From Chitinophagaceae bacterium (lineage in GTDB: Bacteria > Bacteroidota > Bacteroidia > Chitinophagales > Chitinophagaceae): 63,209 nucleotides of DNA. A program made the position numbers and the translations under genes. Below, one piece after another: positions 56,637 through 63,209 of this stretch; the stretch's first letter is position 1; every line of letters begins with the position of its first letter. The notes under the pieces were generated by a model. That model did not search any database. It was not told the origin of the DNA and saw nothing but the letters and a program-made list of their open reading frames with translations. The stretch covers positions 1-63,209 of the forward strand of contig JALNZE010000018.1 in assembly GCA_023229465.1 (NCBI GenBank), written 5' to 3'.

Positions 56637-57503
56637 ATGTACACACATACTTTTTTCAAAATCATTAGGGCTCTGGTATTTTTTGTTTCTGTGCTTTTCT
56701 TCACAGGTAATTCGCAGGCTCAAACAGATAAGTTGAAAACAAATATATCCGCTAAGGACAACAACTTGAAAGTTGAGTGGCTTATGGCGGATAAATACTT
56801 TATTTCGCGACCTGTGGATAAGGGAGATATGTGGGGCACACAAATACGAAACAATGGAGACGATACCCAGGGAAGTCTGGCCTTAATGACTGCAGGGGCA
56901 ATACGAATGGATATTCGATACAGTGGTAATATTGGAGTTGGGACATCTACACCAAGAGCGAAATTTCATATAGTAGGTGATTTTCAAAGTCAGCTTTATG
57001 ATAATCTGAGTATCGGAACCCAAGCAAATGATAACAAAGGCTTTTTCGGTACCTTAACCAAAAGTGATTTTTTCTTAGGTGCGAACGAATGCCCCTCTAT
57101 GGTAATTGATAAGGATAACAAGTATGTGGCTATTTTCCTGGATAAAACCCAACCGAATATTAGTGAAGGAAATAAAAATAATTATGGCCTTTTTGTCAGT
57201 AAAGGAATACTCACTGAAAAATATGCTGTTGCGCCTCAAAATACATGGGCAGACTATGTATTCAAACCCGGTTTTCAATTACCAAAGTTGAGTTTTATTG
57301 AAGATTTCATTAAAACACAAGGTCATTTACCGAATATTCCGTCACTTCAATCTATTCAATCGGAGGGATATGAAATTCATGATCTGAATGTTCGTTTTCT
57401 GGAGAAAATAGAACAACTAACTTTATATGTTATTGAGCAACAAAAAAGGATTAAACAACTAGAAGTAGAGGTTAAAAACTTTAAAAAGAAAACAATTCGT
57501 TAG
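56637..57503 (+). CDS. Secreted protein with coiled-coil C-terminus
   Basis: A 288-residue exported protein (signal end GNSQAQ). A beta-rich body with GNIGVGTSTPRAKFHI is followed by the end WADYVFKPGFQLPKL...LPNIPS...NVRFLEKIEQLTLYVIEQQKRIKQL. That last part is a common C-terminal module in Bacteroidota secreted and tail-fibre-like proteins. Exact role unknown. Last gene of the SusCD locus. Confidence 0.7.
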   Translation: MYTHTFFKIIRALVFFVSVLFFTGNSQAQTDKLKTNISAKDNNLKVEWLMADKYFISRPVDKGDMWGTQIRNNGDDTQGSLALMTAGAIRMDIRYSGNIGVGTSTPRAKFHIVGDFQSQLYDNLSIGTQANDNKGFFGTLTKSDFFLGANECPSMVIDKDNKYVAIFLDKTQPNISEGNKNNYGLFVSKGILTEKYAVAPQNTWADYVFKPGFQLPKLSFIEDFIKTQGHLPNIPSLQSIQSEGYEIHDLNVRFLEKIEQLTLYVIEQQKRIKQLEVEVKNFKKKTIR

Positions 57504-57536
57504 TTAAAGAGTCAAATTAGATGCAATTTTGGTTTT

Positions 57537-57572
57537 AATACATCGGGGGCTATTCTTGGCCCTCGATGTATT
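57537..57572 (+). terminator. Hairpin after the SusCD locus
   Basis: AATACATCGGGGGC and GCCCTCGATGTATT pair with one mismatch over 14 bases. The strong stem lies 33 bases after the last gene. No T-run follows, so termination is likely but not typical. Confidence 0.6.
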
Positions 57573-57723
57573 TGATACGTTGGGTCCATAAAAAGTTATA
57601 GGAAATTGCATTGGAATTCAACTTAGAAGGTTCAATAACCACGAAAATAACCTGTCTATTTACATGATTATTTATCTATCTACTCAATTCGCGAATTGAA
57701 AGCTTGCAGAGTAAGGCTATTAT

Positions 57724-57978
57724 TCACCGCAAACCGGCAATGCCTGCTGAAAGTTCACCGAGTTTAGCAGTTGCCGGTAACATCTGCGTAGGTAAGTTTT
57801 TTAAGTCATTCCGTAAAAACTCGATCTCCCTTTTCAGTTGTACTACCGTTTCATTTTCAGTATCTCCAGTCACTTTCCATGCCAGCTCCAAAGATTCCAG
57901 TTTTTCAACAATTGTCTGTAATAATATCTCGCTCAAAACTAAATTAGGGCAGTCAAACACTTTATTAATCTGTGTCAA
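57724..57978 (-). CDS. Small coiled-coil protein, CBASS operon gene 5
   Basis: An 84-residue protein from a TTG at 57978. It is mostly helical with heptad-like leucines (VQLKREIEFLRNDLKNLP). It overlaps gene 4 by 14 bases, typical of coupled translation. No family recognised. Confidence 0.55.
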   Translation of the reverse strand: MTQINKVFDCPNLVLSEILLQTIVEKLESLELAWKVTGDTENETVVQLKREIEFLRNDLKNLPTQMLPATAKLGELSAGIAGLR

Positions 57979-58189
57979 TGTGATCGAATACCGGGTTCCC
58001 GTTTTCTATTTTAAAATAAACATAAAACGTTTCTGATTTGTTATTCTCACCAGCGGGTTTATATGGATCAGAATATGTTGTTACTGCAATTTTCGCGAAA
58101 TGCCCTGTTTTAGTAGCAGGCTTCATCCGAGCTTTTGCAGCCGCTACCAACCTGGATAATTTTTCAGGTGTGATTTTTAATTCAGTCAT
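57965..58189 (-). CDS. Small protein, CBASS operon gene 4
   Basis: A 74-residue protein from ATG 58189; the frame extends to 58243, but the extra 18 residues overlap the hydrophobic upstream gap. It has an N-terminal helix (PEKLSRLVAAAKARM) and beta-like end (TFYVYFKIENGNPVFDH). It begins 55 bases after the E2-like gene. Not recognised. Confidence 0.6.
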   Translation of the reverse strand: MTELKITPEKLSRLVAAAKARMKPATKTGHFAKIAVTTYSDPYKPAGENNKSETFYVYFKIENGNPVFDHIDTD

Positions 58190-58244
58190 ATCATTTGTTT
58201 TTAAAAATTGATCCAAAATAAAATTTATTACAACGGATATCACA

Positions 58245-58667
58245 TCAGCAATTTCGAGGCGTTAATTTTTTTTTGTTCCCCATTTCAGCCGCAGTTTCAT
58301 GATCAATGCCACCGCCATGCCATTTACCTGTGCTTACCCAAATTTCATAATGGTATAACCATTCCGAAGTCCAGGGTATAATTGATCTTACATAAAACAT
58401 ACCGTTGTGAAACTCGTTACCATCAGGGTAATACAAACACAATTGCTGCTTGGCAGTTGAATACACATGCGGCAGCAATAGTTTGCCTTTAGCCAACGCT
58501 AACTTTGGTTCCAAAACATACACATTTACTCCTTCAGTAGCTTTATAGTGTAGTTTGATCTTGTAACTGTTACTCAATGGTGTTGGTGTAAGCGTATGTA
58601 TCCAGATCAGTTCCGTTTCACCATGACGAATAATAGTTTGAATCCGGAAAATAAGATCGCAGTGCAC
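58245..58667 (-). CDS. E2-like (ubiquitin-conjugating-fold) protein of short type II CBASS
   Basis: A 140-residue protein, probably from GTG 58667. The body LIWIHTLTPTPLSNSYKIKL, LLLPHVYSTAKQQLCLYYPD (His67, Cys77) and the end SEWLYHYEIWVSTGKWHGGG match the stand-alone E2-like subunit of short type II CBASS. That subunit links to the CD-NTase C-terminus and tunes its activity. It lacks any E1 or JAB domain. It follows the CD-NTase by 23 bases. Confidence 0.8.
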   Translation of the reverse strand: MHCDLIFRIQTIIRHGETELIWIHTLTPTPLSNSYKIKLHYKATEGVNVYVLEPKLALAKGKLLLPHVYSTAKQQLCLYYPDGNEFHNGMFYVRSIIPWTSEWLYHYEIWVSTGKWHGGGIDHETAAEMGNKKKLTPRNC

Positions 58668-58690
58668 CCTGCTGATGCATTAATGATAGC

Positions 58691-59911
58691 CTATTCATCT
58701 TTTCCAAAATTGTTGTGATGAATAATAGACGACCTGCCAACAGAACTGATGATGCCTGTTCCTGCAGCCATACTCATATTACCAGTTTCGCGAAGAATAC
58801 GTGTGTTGTCACCCATATTGCTGAACGTTCTTTCTATTTCGCGACTGCCAAATGCTTCTGACATAACATTCTTGATATTATGCATACCCTTCTGTTCATA
58901 GATACGGTTCACATCAAGTTTGGCCTGCCTAATCCAACGGTAAAAATTGTCTTGTTTTATTTGGCAGGTCGGCCACTTATCAGCAAAATTTTCAAATGCA
59001 TTGACAGGATTCCCAATCCATATCACGTTTCGACCCAAAATAGGATCCAAGCGTTCTTCTATAAATCTTTCCATTTCATTGAGCACTTCAACAAGCCCTT
59101 GCGCAATGTCTGTTTGTTTGCGATACGCACGGGCAGCAAGCGTAGTAATAATTATGGAAATAGGTTTGTGTTCATCACCGTTAAACATCAGGTCGCGGTG
59201 ACGCTTCAGTACCTGAACGATCCGCTGTAATGGTAATTTGTTAGGCTGATAAGAAGGAATGGGTTTGATTGATTCACGAAGTGAAAATAATTTATAGCCA
59301 TCCAGTTTTGACATCTGTTCAAACCAGATCGCGTAACCAAACGGATTGCTTTGCAACCAACGTAAAATTTGAGTATCAGTTTTATAATTTGGCAGTTGCT
59401 TATCCGTAATGCGGATAGCAAGGTTTTCAACATCAAGATTATTCGATGAAAATGCTTTTTCCAGGATGATTGCGTACCCTGAGTTTACAATGGCTGGTAA
59501 AATATCCAGGTGAAATTTTACAGACTCGGCGTATCCCAATGTCCAGCACCTGCGTCCTTCGGCCCTTAATAATCTTTCCAGTGTGCCATGTGCTTTTATT
59601 CTGTCACCGATGATTTTTTTGAGATCATATTGTGTCCAGTCTGCCTTCTTGCCCTGCAGCCTACAAACCAGGTCTACATCCAGTTCATCCTCTTCGTGAA
59701 TGGGCTGAGTAGCGGTACCAATCAGGAATGATCCGTGCGGATTGATTTCCGGTTTGTAGATGCTTAAAGGCGAAGATGGATCTGACAACCATCCAGCTAC
59801 AAATTCATAACTTTTTACAGCGGCAGCATGTTGCGCCGGTGTAATGTCCAGGGTCTTACCAAGTTCTTCCAGTATATCACTGAATTGTTTGCGTTGTTCT
59901 ATTGATAACAT
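58691..59911 (-). CDS. CD-NTase (CBASS cyclic-oligonucleotide synthase)
   Basis: A 406-residue nucleotidyltransferase. Active-site pieces are GS (Gly60-Ser61 in PHGSFLIGT), the DxD pair D78/D80 in DELDVDLV and a third acid D136 in FHLDILP. This matches cGAS/DncV-like enzymes that make cyclic di- or trinucleotides on phage infection. The clade cannot be fixed by eye. The C-terminus ends NNFGKDE. The start overlaps the Cap5-like gene by 13 bases. Confidence 0.88.
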   Translation of the reverse strand: MLSIEQRKQFSDILEELGKTLDITPAQHAAAVKSYEFVAGWLSDPSSPLSIYKPEINPHGSFLIGTATQPIHEEDELDVDLVCRLQGKKADWTQYDLKKIIGDRIKAHGTLERLLRAEGRRCWTLGYAESVKFHLDILPAIVNSGYAIILEKAFSSNNLDVENLAIRITDKQLPNYKTDTQILRWLQSNPFGYAIWFEQMSKLDGYKLFSLRESIKPIPSYQPNKLPLQRIVQVLKRHRDLMFNGDEHKPISIIITTLAARAYRKQTDIAQGLVEVLNEMERFIEERLDPILGRNVIWIGNPVNAFENFADKWPTCQIKQDNFYRWIRQAKLDVNRIYEQKGMHNIKNVMSEAFGSREIERTFSNMGDNTRILRETGNMSMAAGTGIISSVGRSSIIHHNNFGKDE

Positions 59912-61044
59912 AAGAGTTCATTTTTAATGGTTAGTGTTTGTGTAAATCCGTTATTTGAACGGTGTTGATCATAAATAATTATTGGAAGATCTGCCTTGGG
60001 CATCCATACGCGACCCAATTCTACAGCAGCGGATACCGGCATGATCGGGAAAAGATGAATTAATGAATCTTCACCATGCGCTATTTTTATTTTATTGAAT
60101 ATGCGCCTGCATATTTTTCTGAAACTACTTAGCTGCTCTCGTGTTTTTAAAAAATCATTATGCGGTGAATCAATCTTTATTTTCCAGATGCTGCAATCCG
60201 TGCCTAATATTTTTTGTATGCGATCATCGCTGACATTTCCGCTGAGTTCAAAAACAAGCGCTGGTACACCTGATTTATTCTCGGGTTCAACAAGTGCGAA
60301 ATCTGATGCATCAGCTTGCAGTTGCCATTGCCATGAAGCCGGTTCCCGGTGACGCTGATATACCTCTGCGATATAAATATCAGAGAGTAGTGTGCCAAGT
60401 AATATTAATAATGGCTGTGGTGCTAACGCAAAAACAGAAAAATGCTGGATCTCGTGATTACCTTTTAATGATTCCACTTTGAGATTGAATAAACGATGAA
60501 GATTGGAAGCTTCGATGTTCCAATAGTCAGTGCTGTCATCAGTTTGATAAGCATTCTTCATACCGAGTTCTATGGCGTAATTATTGGCCGGAAGATTGGT
60601 ATGTATAATAGCCGATGCAGCTTCCAGGTAACTGAGCGGCGAGCGATGATTGCCGATAGCTGCGCCATAGAGAAGAATATGGCTTCCTTTGGCGGGTAAT
60701 ATTTTGCTCACCAACTCGATCCTGCGTTCGTGTTGCTCTTTCATTGCCAACAATCTTTCAGCAGGATGTTCTTTAACCGCCACTTTATCAACAAGCCGGT
60801 GATGTTCGTCACACAATAACATCAGGTTGGATATATCAGCTTGTAGTTTCGATGACAGGACTGCATCATAACGCGGACCTTTTGGCTGGTCTGCATAAAT
60901 GTGTGCGATATAAGCAGTATTGAATTCTGCTTTGGTAAGCTGATCGTAGTAAAGGGGGTGACTACAATTTTCATATTGGCAGCAGCCTGCTGCCTTTCCC
61001 CATAAGCGGAACTTTACTTGTTCCGATACACTTGTTACGGACAT
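59899..61044 (-). CDS. HNH-SAVED CBASS effector (Cap5-like)
   Basis: A 381-residue protein. The N-terminal HNH nuclease shows Cys residues in GCCQYENC, AYIAHIYAD and the zinc/catalytic NLMLLCDEHHRLVD. The remaining ~240 residues match the SAVED ligand-binding region (SDIYIAEVYQRHREP, VFELSGNVSDDRI). In characterised Cap5 proteins the cyclic nucleotide made by the CD-NTase activates DNA cutting. It is the first gene of the operon. Confidence 0.85.
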   Translation of the reverse strand: MSVTSVSEQVKFRLWGKAAGCCQYENCSHPLYYDQLTKAEFNTAYIAHIYADQPKGPRYDAVLSSKLQADISNLMLLCDEHHRLVDKVAVKEHPAERLLAMKEQHERRIELVSKILPAKGSHILLYGAAIGNHRSPLSYLEAASAIIHTNLPANNYAIELGMKNAYQTDDSTDYWNIEASNLHRLFNLKVESLKGNHEIQHFSVFALAPQPLLILLGTLLSDIYIAEVYQRHREPASWQWQLQADASDFALVEPENKSGVPALVFELSGNVSDDRIQKILGTDCSIWKIKIDSPHNDFLKTREQLSSFRKICRRIFNKIKIAHGEDSLIHLFPIMPVSAAVELGRVWMPKADLPIIIYDQHRSNNGFTQTLTIKNELLCYQ

Positions 61045-61047
61045 ATA

Positions 61048-61103
61048 TTTTCGTTTTAGTTGTTACGTTAATGATCGCGGGGAGGCGATAACAACTACGA
61101 AAA
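61048..61103 (-). promoter_or_regulatory. Inverted repeat in the CBASS promoter region
   Basis: TAGTTGTTA at 61057-61065 pairs with TAACAACTA at 61089-61097, extended outward by partial TTTTCG/CGAAAA matches. It lies just upstream of the Cap5-like start and could bind a repressor. Confidence 0.4.
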
Positions 61104-61230
61104 CAAATGGGGGAAATAAGGTAGGAAAATTTACAGAAGGTTACATTTTTTAAAGCGAACGCTTATATATTTGCCTATTGACACAATTCCCGGACAGGTT
61201 AACGTAATTGTTTGCCTTCCGTTTTTGATG

Positions 61231-61273
61231 GAGCCTTCGATTAGAGAAGTTCGAGCTTCTTTAATCAAGGCTC
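61231..61273 (-). terminator. Long hairpin between fic and the CBASS operon
   Basis: GAGCCTTCGATTAGAGAAG pairs with CTTCTTTAATCAAGGCTC with one bulge and one mismatch, around TTCGAG. It separates the Fic gene from the CBASS operon; both run leftward. Confidence 0.55.
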
Positions 61274-61300
61274 TGTTGTTTTAGCCGGTTTCTTTTTGCA

Positions 61301-62497
61301 CTACTGATTATTGTTAGGTTCCATGAAAAGATTTTGATTTCTATAATTTGGCTGACTGATGAATATATTAAGGTATTCTTCAAAGATGAAAAATCTTGAA
61401 CGCCTCATCATATCAAACTCTTTCAGCACTTTTAATTCAACCAGATCGCTGATCATTCTGTTAGCTGCAGAATAATTTAGTCCCGCACTTTCCATCAAAT
61501 CTTTTACACTAATTAACGGCTGCCGGTATAAAATACTCAGGATGTCGACAGCATTTTTCTGTCTGCGGCTTATCGACGGCAAAACTTTTTGTTCTACCTT
61601 TTCTTTTAACTTCAATATTTCTTTAAAAGTCTGGATAGAACTTTTAGCAGTTTCGATGACACCAACCAGGAAGAATTTTAACCACTGCGTCATGTCGTTA
61701 TGGGTACGAACGCGGTGTAGGTTATCATAGTAATAACTTCTCCAGTGTTCAAAGAAGTCAGACAGATACAGTGCTGGTTCTTGCAAAAGCTCCTTGTTCA
61801 CAAGGTAAAGTGTAATCAGTAATCTTCCCATACGTCCGTTCCCATCGAGAAAAGGATGGATGGTTTCAAATTGATAATGTAACATGCCAATCCTTACCAG
61901 GTGTGGAGTATGAATCTGATCATCATTCAGGAACGATTCAAAATCACTCATCAACTCACTGATCTGATTGTGATGCGGTGGTATATAAGTAGCATCGCGT
62001 AATGTAGCACCGATCCAGTTTTGACTTGTTCTGTATTCACCAGGATTTTTGCGTTCACCTCTATCACCCTGCATCAACACTTTATGCGTTTCCTTGATCA
62101 GGCGCGTGCTGATAGGAAGCGCTTCCAATCGTTTAATGGAAAAGTTGATAGCGTTAATATAGTTATGTACCTCAGTCCAGTCGTCTTTCTTTTCCGGGTT
62201 AATATCTTCCGCTTTCATCAATACTTCTTCCATGTTAGTTTGCGTACCTTCGATCCTGCTGCTGGTAGTCGCTTCTTTATTAATGTGCATCCTGATAAAG
62301 AAGTCAACATTGGGGACCAAATAGGAATAAGCATTCAGGGTTCCTAACAACCTGTCAGCCTCGCTCACTAAAGAGCAAAGCTCTGGCACATCCACTAGCC
62401 AATCGTAGTGGATCAGTGAGGGATTGAAACTTTTGTACTGAAACTGGTTGTTATAGTTTCCTGATTTGAATTCTGATATGTTCTTTATTTCTGCCAT
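61301..62497 (-). CDS. Fic-family AMP transferase, class II-like
   Basis: A 398-residue protein from ATG 62497 (MAEIKNISEFK); a TTG at 62506 is possible. A Fic_N region holds the likely inhibitory helix SSRIEGTQ ((S/T)xxxE(G/N)). The Fic core HPFLDGNGRMGRL follows, then a C-terminal winged helix (DLMESAGLNYSAANRMISDL). Class II Fic proteins are self-restrained. A large palindrome lies just upstream. Confidence 0.9.
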   Translation of the reverse strand: MAEIKNISEFKSGNYNNQFQYKSFNPSLIHYDWLVDVPELCSLVSEADRLLGTLNAYSYLVPNVDFFIRMHINKEATTSSRIEGTQTNMEEVLMKAEDINPEKKDDWTEVHNYINAINFSIKRLEALPISTRLIKETHKVLMQGDRGERKNPGEYRTSQNWIGATLRDATYIPPHHNQISELMSDFESFLNDDQIHTPHLVRIGMLHYQFETIHPFLDGNGRMGRLLITLYLVNKELLQEPALYLSDFFEHWRSYYYDNLHRVRTHNDMTQWLKFFLVGVIETAKSSIQTFKEILKLKEKVEQKVLPSISRRQKNAVDILSILYRQPLISVKDLMESAGLNYSAANRMISDLVELKVLKEFDMMRRSRFFIFEEYLNIFISQPNYRNQNLFMEPNNNQ

Positions 62498-62513
62498 CTT
62501 ATGCAAATATAAA

Positions 62514-62556
62514 TATTTTCATTTGCAAAAATGATATCATTTTGCAAATGAAAATA
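62514..62556 (-). promoter_or_regulatory. 16-bp palindromic operator upstream of fic
   Basis: TATTTTCATTTGCAAA at 62514-62529 pairs perfectly with TTTGCAAATGAAAATA at 62541-62556; the 11-base centre is itself nearly palindromic (ATGATATCAT). It lies 16 bases before the fic start, probably bound by the Fic winged-helix domain. Confidence 0.6.
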
Positions 62557-62849
62557 ATATATTATCCACAAATTGTTAAAATATGGAAAACAAAATAATC
62601 GATTTTTATATTTTGCCCTTTTGTGATAATAATAATTTTATTATAACATATTATTAATCAATCATTTATGAATCTAATAATTTTAAAATGTTAATATTAT
62701 TAGCATAAATTATTATAAAGTACTGATTGTTAATGTATTACGAATACAAAATCAAACCATTTCTAAAAATTACTACAGCTATTTAGGGAGCTAAGACACA
62801 ATCAAATCAAGAATTACTTTATCTATATAACTCACTTTTGTTTGCAAAC
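62557..62849. other. A/T-rich intergenic region
   Basis: About 290 bases with many TATTAT-type strings. I see no convincing ORF, RNA or repeat beyond the operator before it and the terminator after it. Confidence 0.6.
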
Positions 62850-62888
62850 AAAAAAGCACCTACTCCGGAAAAACCGTGTAAGTGCTTG
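62850..62888 (-). terminator. Terminator for the CAT-anticodon tRNA
   Basis: On the minus strand AAGCACTTAC pairs with GTAGGTGCTT around an ACGG...CCGGA loop, followed by six T. Confidence 0.8.
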
Positions 62889-62897
62889 ATTGTCAAG

Positions 62898-62971
62898 TGG
62901 GCCCACCTGGGCATGATCCAGGGACCCCCTGATTATGAGTCAGGTGCTCTAACCAACTGAGCTATAGGCCC
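62898..62971 (-). tRNA. tRNA with CAT anticodon (Met or Ile2)
   Basis: A 74-base cloverleaf: acceptor GGGCCTA with TGGGCCC, normal D arm, anticodon arm CTGACTCATAATCAG. The T arm CCTGG-ATCATGC-CCAGG has a complete stem but an unusual loop lacking T54 and A58. A CAT anticodon reads Met, or Ile after lysidine modification; the sequence does not decide. Confidence 0.9.
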
Positions 62972-63085
62972 AAAGAACATTGCTGTTCTTAATAAGGGTC
63001 GCAAAAATAATGAAATATCCCTTTCAGGAGAATTTTATATGCTAAACTAAGGACTTTTTGAAAAAGACCTTAAGAGGGATTACCC

Positions 63086-63209
63086 CCAGGGCAAACGCAT
63101 CTAAATTTGGCACAAGAGCAGATTAGCCAAGAAGTCTTCATCCCAGCCACAGAGTAACCGTTTGTTTTTAATACTTCTTTTTTTACTGTTTTCGTTTTTC
63201 AACAGGTTC
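63086..63209 (-). repeat. Right copy of the 124-bp inverted repeat
   Basis: Exact reverse complement of bases 4-127. It lies just upstream (on the minus strand) of the CAT-anticodon tRNA, with about 115 bases of unremarkable DNA in between. It runs to the last base of the window, so its outer boundary is not visible. Confidence 0.9.

Noticed and set aside
57684..57699. Perfect palindrome TCAATTCGCGAATTGA as an operator
   Set aside because: It lies 3' of both neighbouring operons and has no T-run or promoter context; possibly chance.
63074..63160. A coding frame in the window-end repeat
   Set aside because: A short open stretch ends in FIPATE with no start, and the left copy has a stop directly before it, so coding is unlikely.

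Overview
The window looks like chromosomal DNA of a Bacteroidota bacterium, most likely in or near the Chitinophagaceae. The evidence is a SusC/SusD pair with an ECF sigma/FecR switch, a DUF6089 (PorG-like) barrel, a block of nadK, DUF6089, uppS, bamA and two skp-like genes, weak ribosome binding sites with frequent TTG starts, and TAnnTTTG-type promoter boxes. All calls are by eye; no database search was run.

Region 1 (0.27-24.6 kb) is mostly housekeeping. An alpha/beta hydrolase and a CBS protein lead into a co-directional envelope cluster: BamA-like barrel, NAD kinase, DUF6089 barrel, uppS, bamA, skp, skp, then murI. Next come rpmH-rnpA-yidD, an Fe/Mn superoxide dismutase, an exported RidA, acetyl-CoA synthetase divergent from an MHS-type transporter, a GMC oxidoreductase and a dCMP-deaminase-type enzyme. 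A tandem pair of PLP beta-lyases follows, one tryptophanase-like and one tyrosine phenol-lyase-like, with a saccharopine dehydrogenase-family protein and a PepSY membrane protein.

Region 2 (24.8-31.4 kb) is accessory and rearranged. A DUF2971 stub is cut at a 53-bp duplicated segment. A DUF234-type ATPase/PD-(D/E)XK protein lies behind a three-copy repeat. An IS66 tnpC copy without tnpA or tnpB lies between two broken genes, followed by an AlbA_2/Schlafen-like ATPase. The region ends at tRNA-Asn. Region 3 (31.6-40.1 kb) is ordinary: hflX, an outer-membrane barrel, a DEAD-box helicase, an orphan PAS histidine kinase, and a c-type cytochrome next to an MFS transporter.

Region 4 (40.2-44.2 kb) is a toxin/defence island. 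It holds fragments of a Fic protein and of a nucleotidyltransferase antitoxin, a complete higBA pair with a palindromic operator, an AbiEi-Fic fusion behind four exact 24-bp repeats, and a two-gene unit of a two-helix membrane protein overlapping a TIR gene. The TIR unit is the best candidate here for a poorly described defence system. Region 5 (44.4-57.5 kb) is an ECF sigma/FecR/SusC/SusD locus. Instead of glycoside hydrolases it carries a YdcF-like protein, a GDPD-NAGPA fusion, a LamG-like surface protein and a coiled-coil-ended secreted protein, which suggests a phosphodiester-containing substrate.

Region 6 (57.7-63.2 kb) carries a CBASS operon on the minus strand: HNH-SAVED effector (Cap5-like), CD-NTase, a stand-alone E2-like protein, and two small unrecognised overlapping genes. 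A class II-like Fic protein with a large palindromic operator and a CAT-anticodon tRNA follow. The two window ends are exact 124-bp inverted repeats of each other, so the sequence probably stops inside a dispersed repeat.
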